NCBI GenBank assembly: GCA_020721745.1 | Contig: DYMC01000105.1 | Span: 1-8,354, forward strand | DNA: 8,354 nucleotides | DNA from: Lentisphaera sp. | Lineage (GTDB): Bacteria; Verrucomicrobiota; Lentisphaeria; Victivallales; GWF2-50-93 | Direction of reading: 5' to 3' | Shown here: in pieces, positions 5,596-8,354 of the stretch | Position numbering within the stretch: the first letter of the stretch is position 1 | Layout of the letters: the number at the start of each line of letters is the position of its first letter | Notes under the pieces: model-generated | What the model was told of the DNA's origin: nothing | What the model saw: only the letters and a program-made list of their open reading frames with translations | Databases searched by the model: none | Position numbers and translations under genes: made by a program

Positions 5596-6489
5596 GTGGA
5601 TACTTCTTTACAATTGCAAACTTCTCTGGCGAGTGACCTTGAAACAATAGAAGGACCGGTCATGTCCTTTTTCGACAAGTATGCAGAATACTACGAAAGC
5701 TCGTGGGATCTCCGTGAGCACGGCCTTAATGTCGGGATCTTTGAAGGGGATGTTGAGCGGATCGCGGAGCAGGATCTTGAAACCGGATACGAATATTGCC
5801 GTGATCATGTCATTGAGCTGCTGCAAAAAATTCATACACTTGATAGAGACGCTCGCATCCTTGATGTATGCTGTGGAACAGGCGCCACTCTTTCGAGAAT
5901 TGTGAACCGATACGCCTGCAAGGGAGTGGGGGTTGACATCAGCAAGGCTCAAATAGCAAGGGCAAATCAGTTGCGCGAGCAGGGCGTCAAGGAAGGACGG
6001 TTGCTGTTTCGGCAGGGAAGCGCGAGTCTGATTGATCAGGTCGTATGCGAGCAACTGCCATTCACCCATGTCCTCAGCCAGGACGGGCTTCTCTTCGCGT
6101 ACGACAAACCACGCGCCGTGGAAGGTATCTTTGATCTATTGGAGGCTGGCGGCGCCTTTGTTCTCTCCGATTTTGTCCCGCAGATATCGAAACAGGAAAT
6201 CGATGCCGCGTTGCGCGCTCGAGTCTACGAAGATGTCAAATGGGGGCAAGGTTTCACCTTCAGAGAATATTTTGAACTCTTGACGGACACGGGATTCGAA
6301 ATTGTCCAGGCTGAGTTGCGCCCGCTCGATATGCGCAACACCTACGAAAAGCTCATCCCCAGAACCCATGCCATGGCAGCTGGCGGCGATGCAACCTACA
6401 CCTTTCTCGCCAGACGGTATGAGGGCATCGTCAAAGCCATAAGCAATGGCGCCCTCAGTTGGGCGTGGTTTGCGGTCAGAAAACCATGA
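5596..6489 (+). CDS. Class I SAM-dependent methyltransferase, small-molecule type
   Basis: This is a cytoplasmic methyltransferase of 297 residues that would transfer a methyl group from S-adenosylmethionine to a small molecule. SAM motif I ILDVCCGTGA is at 88-97 and the acidic ribose-binding Asp114 is in GVGVDIS. Motif III/IV-like segments are HVLSQDGLLFAYDKP (158-172) and LLEAGGAFVLSDF (181-193). A helical N-terminal cap (FFDKYAEYYESSWDLREHGL) and a C-terminal part ending SWAWFAVRKP recall methyltransferases acting on amines, sarcosine-like compounds and natural products. The acceptor cannot be named. Two starts are possible: GTG at 5596 with GAGGGA (5585-5590) five bases upstream, and ATG at 5662 with AAGGA (5651-5655) six bases upstream. 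The ATG would give 275 residues beginning MSFFDKY and loses only a Ser/Thr-rich, unconserved-looking leader. The gene lies 13 bases after the binding protein and overlaps the SDR gene. Confidence 0.85.
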   Translation: MDTSLQLQTSLASDLETIEGPVMSFFDKYAEYYESSWDLREHGLNVGIFEGDVERIAEQDLETGYEYCRDHVIELLQKIHTLDRDARILDVCCGTGATLSRIVNRYACKGVGVDISKAQIARANQLREQGVKEGRLLFRQGSASLIDQVVCEQLPFTHVLSQDGLLFAYDKPRAVEGIFDLLEAGGAFVLSDFVPQISKQEIDAALRARVYEDVKWGQGFTFREYFELLTDTGFEIVQAELRPLDMRNTYEKLIPRTHAMAAGGDATYTFLARRYEGIVKAISNGALSWAWFAVRKP

Positions 6490-7313
6490 GAAAGCTGCCC
6501 GCCGGTCGACCTTCACCATTCAAGGTCTATGTTTCCGCAAGCTCCCGTGGCCTTGCCTTCGAAATTGCCAGACAGTTCGCCCGTGATGGCGCCGATATCG
6601 CCCTCTCGAGCCGCAACGCCTCCCATCTTGATACCGCTCGGCAAACGCTCCTGGCGGAAAGCCCGCAGGCGCGGGTGCTCACCATTCAGGGGGATATCGC
6701 CAACGTCGGCGATCAGGAGAAAATCCTTGCGACCCTCGACGCGGAGGATTTCCAGCCGGATGTCTTCGTCTGCAGCGCCGGTCATCCCATGGAGGGCCGT
6801 CTTTCCTCCCTTTCGCGCGCGGATTGGAGCCATGAGCTGGAGATGATCCTTGGGCATGCTGTTTTTGCCAGTCAAAAGTTTACATCGGCTATGGCAGAGA
6901 GAGGTTTTGGCAGACTAATCTTTTTGTCTTCGCTTTATGCCAAGGCCCCGAACCACGATTTTTTCATTTCTTCGTTGGCTCGTTCGGCACTCTTCGCCTT
7001 GTCCAAGATGGTGGCAAGGGAGTATGCCGATCGAGCCGTGGCTGCATTCGTCGTCTGCCTGGGGTACATTGACACCCCCCTTTTGCGCAACAGGGCCCTC
7101 GGTCGACCTCACGACGAACCCGACCCGGAAGAAAGCTTGCTGGAAACATGGTCTGCCAGGTATGAAGAATGGGCGGCTGAAATTCCCGCCAAGAGAATTG
7201 CCACACCGGCGGAACTCGCCCGGTTCATTTCTTTTTTGACATTGCCGGAAACAGAGTATCTGAGCGGCAATGTCTTTTCATTTTCAGGTGGTTTGGATAA
7301 GGAGATTATATGA
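6486..7313 (+). CDS. Divergent short-chain dehydrogenase/reductase, beta-ketoacyl-ACP-reductase-like with altered catalytic site
   Basis: This is a 275-residue Rossmann-fold protein, the usual SDR length, starting by ATGA overlap with the methyltransferase. The nucleotide loop reads SASSRGLA (17-24) instead of TG-x3-GIG. Arg43 after strand 2 favours NADP(H). GDIAN (69-73) fits the adenine-ring site, and CSAG (96-99) replaces NNAG. After the Ser region (FLSS, 146-149) the expected Tyr-x3-Lys is replaced by SSLAR (162-166), that is Ser-x3-Arg. The downstream part (LSKMVAREYA, then CLGYIDTPLL and the closing GNVFSFSGGL) keeps the SDR fold. From memory, a subgroup of BKR-like SDRs shares these departures from both the NAD motif and the catalytic tetrad. 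Substrate and direction are unknown, and a reductase role is not assured. The context suggests action on the same small molecule as the methyltransferase. Confidence 0.85.
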   Translation: MRKLPAGRPSPFKVYVSASSRGLAFEIARQFARDGADIALSSRNASHLDTARQTLLAESPQARVLTIQGDIANVGDQEKILATLDAEDFQPDVFVCSAGHPMEGRLSSLSRADWSHELEMILGHAVFASQKFTSAMAERGFGRLIFLSSLYAKAPNHDFFISSLARSALFALSKMVAREYADRAVAAFVVCLGYIDTPLLRNRALGRPHDEPDPEESLLETWSARYEEWAAEIPAKRIATPAELARFISFLTLPETEYLSGNVFSFSGGLDKEII

Positions 7314-8354
7314 CGCACAGTTCCAATGATGCCATAACGGCTGCAGGTCGTCGCCTGCGCAAGCTTGTTATACTCGATCGTATTATCCTGCTTGATGACC
7401 AGTGGGCCGAACTTCGTGCCCTTGCGGACGAGGTGGTCGAATATGGCGGGATTGATCAGAAAGAGATGCTGGCTCGCCTTGAGGCCGAGTCGGGCCAAGC
7501 TGCGGCGCCCGTGTGCTGGACGCAGCTGGCGGCCGAAGAGATAACAACCAAGGAACTCATCGATCGCGTGAAAGGTGCGGATGGGATCATTACCTGCTGG
7601 ACCAACATCCCGGACGAAGTGATTCTGGCCAGTCCCCAACTCCGTTATCTGGGGTTCTGGACGAACCTGGTCGATCATCGGGTCAGCATGAATCTTGCGC
7701 GCGAGCGTGGCATTGTGGTGACCTCCATCCCTGACTACGGGACCGACTCGGTGGCCGAGATGACCATTACGGGTATGCTTGCCGTGACGCGCCATCTGCT
7801 GGAATCGGTTGCCAACACCAAAAGAGGCAGTTGGGCCTATGAATTGCTCAAAACGGGCAAGCGGGTGCCGACCATCGACCGTATCCCTCAGCGTATCTTG
7901 CGCGGCAAGAAGCTCGGCCTGTTGGGGTTCGGGCGTGTTGGCCAACGGGTGGCCGAGATTGCCCAGGCCTTCCGCATGGATGTGGCCTACTGGAGCCGTA
8001 ACCGGCGTCCGGAGTGGGAAGCCAGAGGGGTCGAGTACAAGGAAATCGACGATCTGGTCGATTGGTCCGACATCTTTTCCATGCACCTGTCACCCTATGC
8101 GCCGGAACATATCGTGTCGCGCGAGCGCCTGGCCCGACTCAGAGACGGGGCGATATTCGTCAACACCAGCGCCGGCCGTCTGGTGGACCAGGACGCTCTG
8201 TGGGATGAGCTGCGCACCGGCAGGATCAATGCGTATCTCGATGTGTATGAAAAGCTTCCCCCTCGCAAAATCATTAGTGAGCTGACGAGCAAGAACAATA
8301 TCTTCACCTATCGGGCCGCGTGGTTTACCCAGGAGGCGGTGACCTATAAGGGGG
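7310..8354 (+). CDS. D-isomer-specific 2-hydroxyacid dehydrogenase family protein lacking the catalytic triad (partial, runs off the right edge)
   Basis: The ATG at 7310 overlaps the SDR stop (ATGA), with AAGGAG (7299-7304) five bases upstream. It encodes 348 residues before the edge, with probably a few dozen missing. The fold is clear: a substrate-domain segment (about 85-155) with RERGIVVTSIPDYGTDSVAE at 131-150, and a cofactor domain with GFGRVG at 206-211. Ser229-Arg230 and Arg232-Arg233 at the strand-2 end suggest NADP(H) rather than NAD. SDIFSMHLSPYAPEHI (253-268) and FVNTSAG (283-289) follow. Aligned by hand to the family, the catalytic Arg (N-T-x-R-G-G) is Ala288, the Glu of DVFE-x-EP is Leu316 and the His of TPHIA is Arg335. 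An intact cofactor site with no normal catalytic residues suggests a sensor or partner protein, or different chemistry (inference). The N-terminus has about 16 extra polar residues. Confidence 0.85.
   Translation, partial: MTHSSNDAITAAGRRLRKLVILDRIILLDDQWAELRALADEVVEYGGIDQKEMLARLEAESGQAAAPVCWTQLAAEEITTKELIDRVKGADGIITCWTNIPDEVILASPQLRYLGFWTNLVDHRVSMNLARERGIVVTSIPDYGTDSVAEMTITGMLAVTRHLLESVANTKRGSWAYELLKTGKRVPTIDRIPQRILRGKKLGLLGFGRVGQRVAEIAQAFRMDVAYWSRNRRPEWEARGVEYKEIDDLVDWSDIFSMHLSPYAPEHIVSRERLARLRDGAIFVNTSAGRLVDQDALWDELRTGRINAYLDVYEKLPPRKIISELTSKNNIFTYRAAWFTQEAVTYKG

Noticed and set aside
6459..6485. Upstream ATG for the SDR gene
   Set aside because: It adds nine residues encoded within the methyltransferase C-terminus. 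The ATGA overlap at 6486 matches the other junctions in the operon.
7109..8086. Long antisense open frame (325 codons) opposite the SDR end and the hydroxyacid dehydrogenase
   Set aside because: The plus strand encodes well-recognised SDR and dehydrogenase-fold motifs in a continuous coupled frame. The antisense product has no recognisable domain and no clear ribosome-binding site, and is explained by coding-strand GC bias.
1..8354. tRNA or rRNA genes, CRISPR arrays, insertion sequences, attachment sites
   Set aside because: No cloverleaf, rRNA-like stretch, regularly spaced repeat, transposase or terminal inverted repeats were seen on reading either strand. No intrinsic terminator with a T-run was found in the operon.

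Overview
The window holds one long plus-strand operon of eight genes. It runs from about base 511 past the right edge and is preceded by an AT-rich, gene-poor region of about 450 bp. At the far left edge there is probably the start of a divergent minus-strand gene. A Gram-negative bacterium, most likely a proteobacterium, is suggested by the periplasmic-binding-protein importer with Sec-type export signal, a sigma-54-like promoter motif, clear Shine-Dalgarno sites and mid-range GC content. The exact lineage cannot be read from the sequence. The ABC-transporter half looks somewhat more AT-rich than the enzyme half, but this was judged by eye and not computed.

Layout: 1-64 (minus) is the N-terminus of an unidentified gene. 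65-510 is a control region with an interrupted palindrome (102-128), a near-consensus -24/-12 promoter (171-186), a possible small ORF (259-357, or 211-357) and a hairpin (460-477). 511-3636 encodes a branched-chain-amino-acid (HAAT/Liv) type importer: permeases LivH-like and LivM-like, then ATPases LivG-like and LivF-like. The LivF-like gene is shortened and ends at an amber codon, with ATPase-like sequence continuing in frame after it. 3688-4413 is a two-domain cupin made by tandem duplication. 4455-5582 is the cognate type 1 substrate-binding protein. 5596-6489 is a class I SAM methyltransferase. 6486-7313 is a divergent short-chain dehydrogenase. 7310 to the edge is a D-2-hydroxyacid-dehydrogenase-fold protein. 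Most junctions are ATGA overlaps or gaps of a few dozen bases, so the genes are probably co-transcribed and translationally coupled.

Working model (inference): the importer takes up an amino-acid-like or other small carboxylate, and the linked methyltransferase and two nucleotide-binding proteins modify it or its product. Three of the catalytic-fold proteins depart from family consensus. The cupin lacks most metal-binding histidines. The SDR has Ser-x-x-x-Arg in place of Tyr-x-x-x-Lys. The hydroxyacid-dehydrogenase homologue appears to have lost all three catalytic residues (Arg, Glu, His) while keeping its dinucleotide-binding motif. This combination of a dedicated importer and several catalytically unusual proteins is the most interesting aspect of the window, and I do not recognise it as a described pathway.
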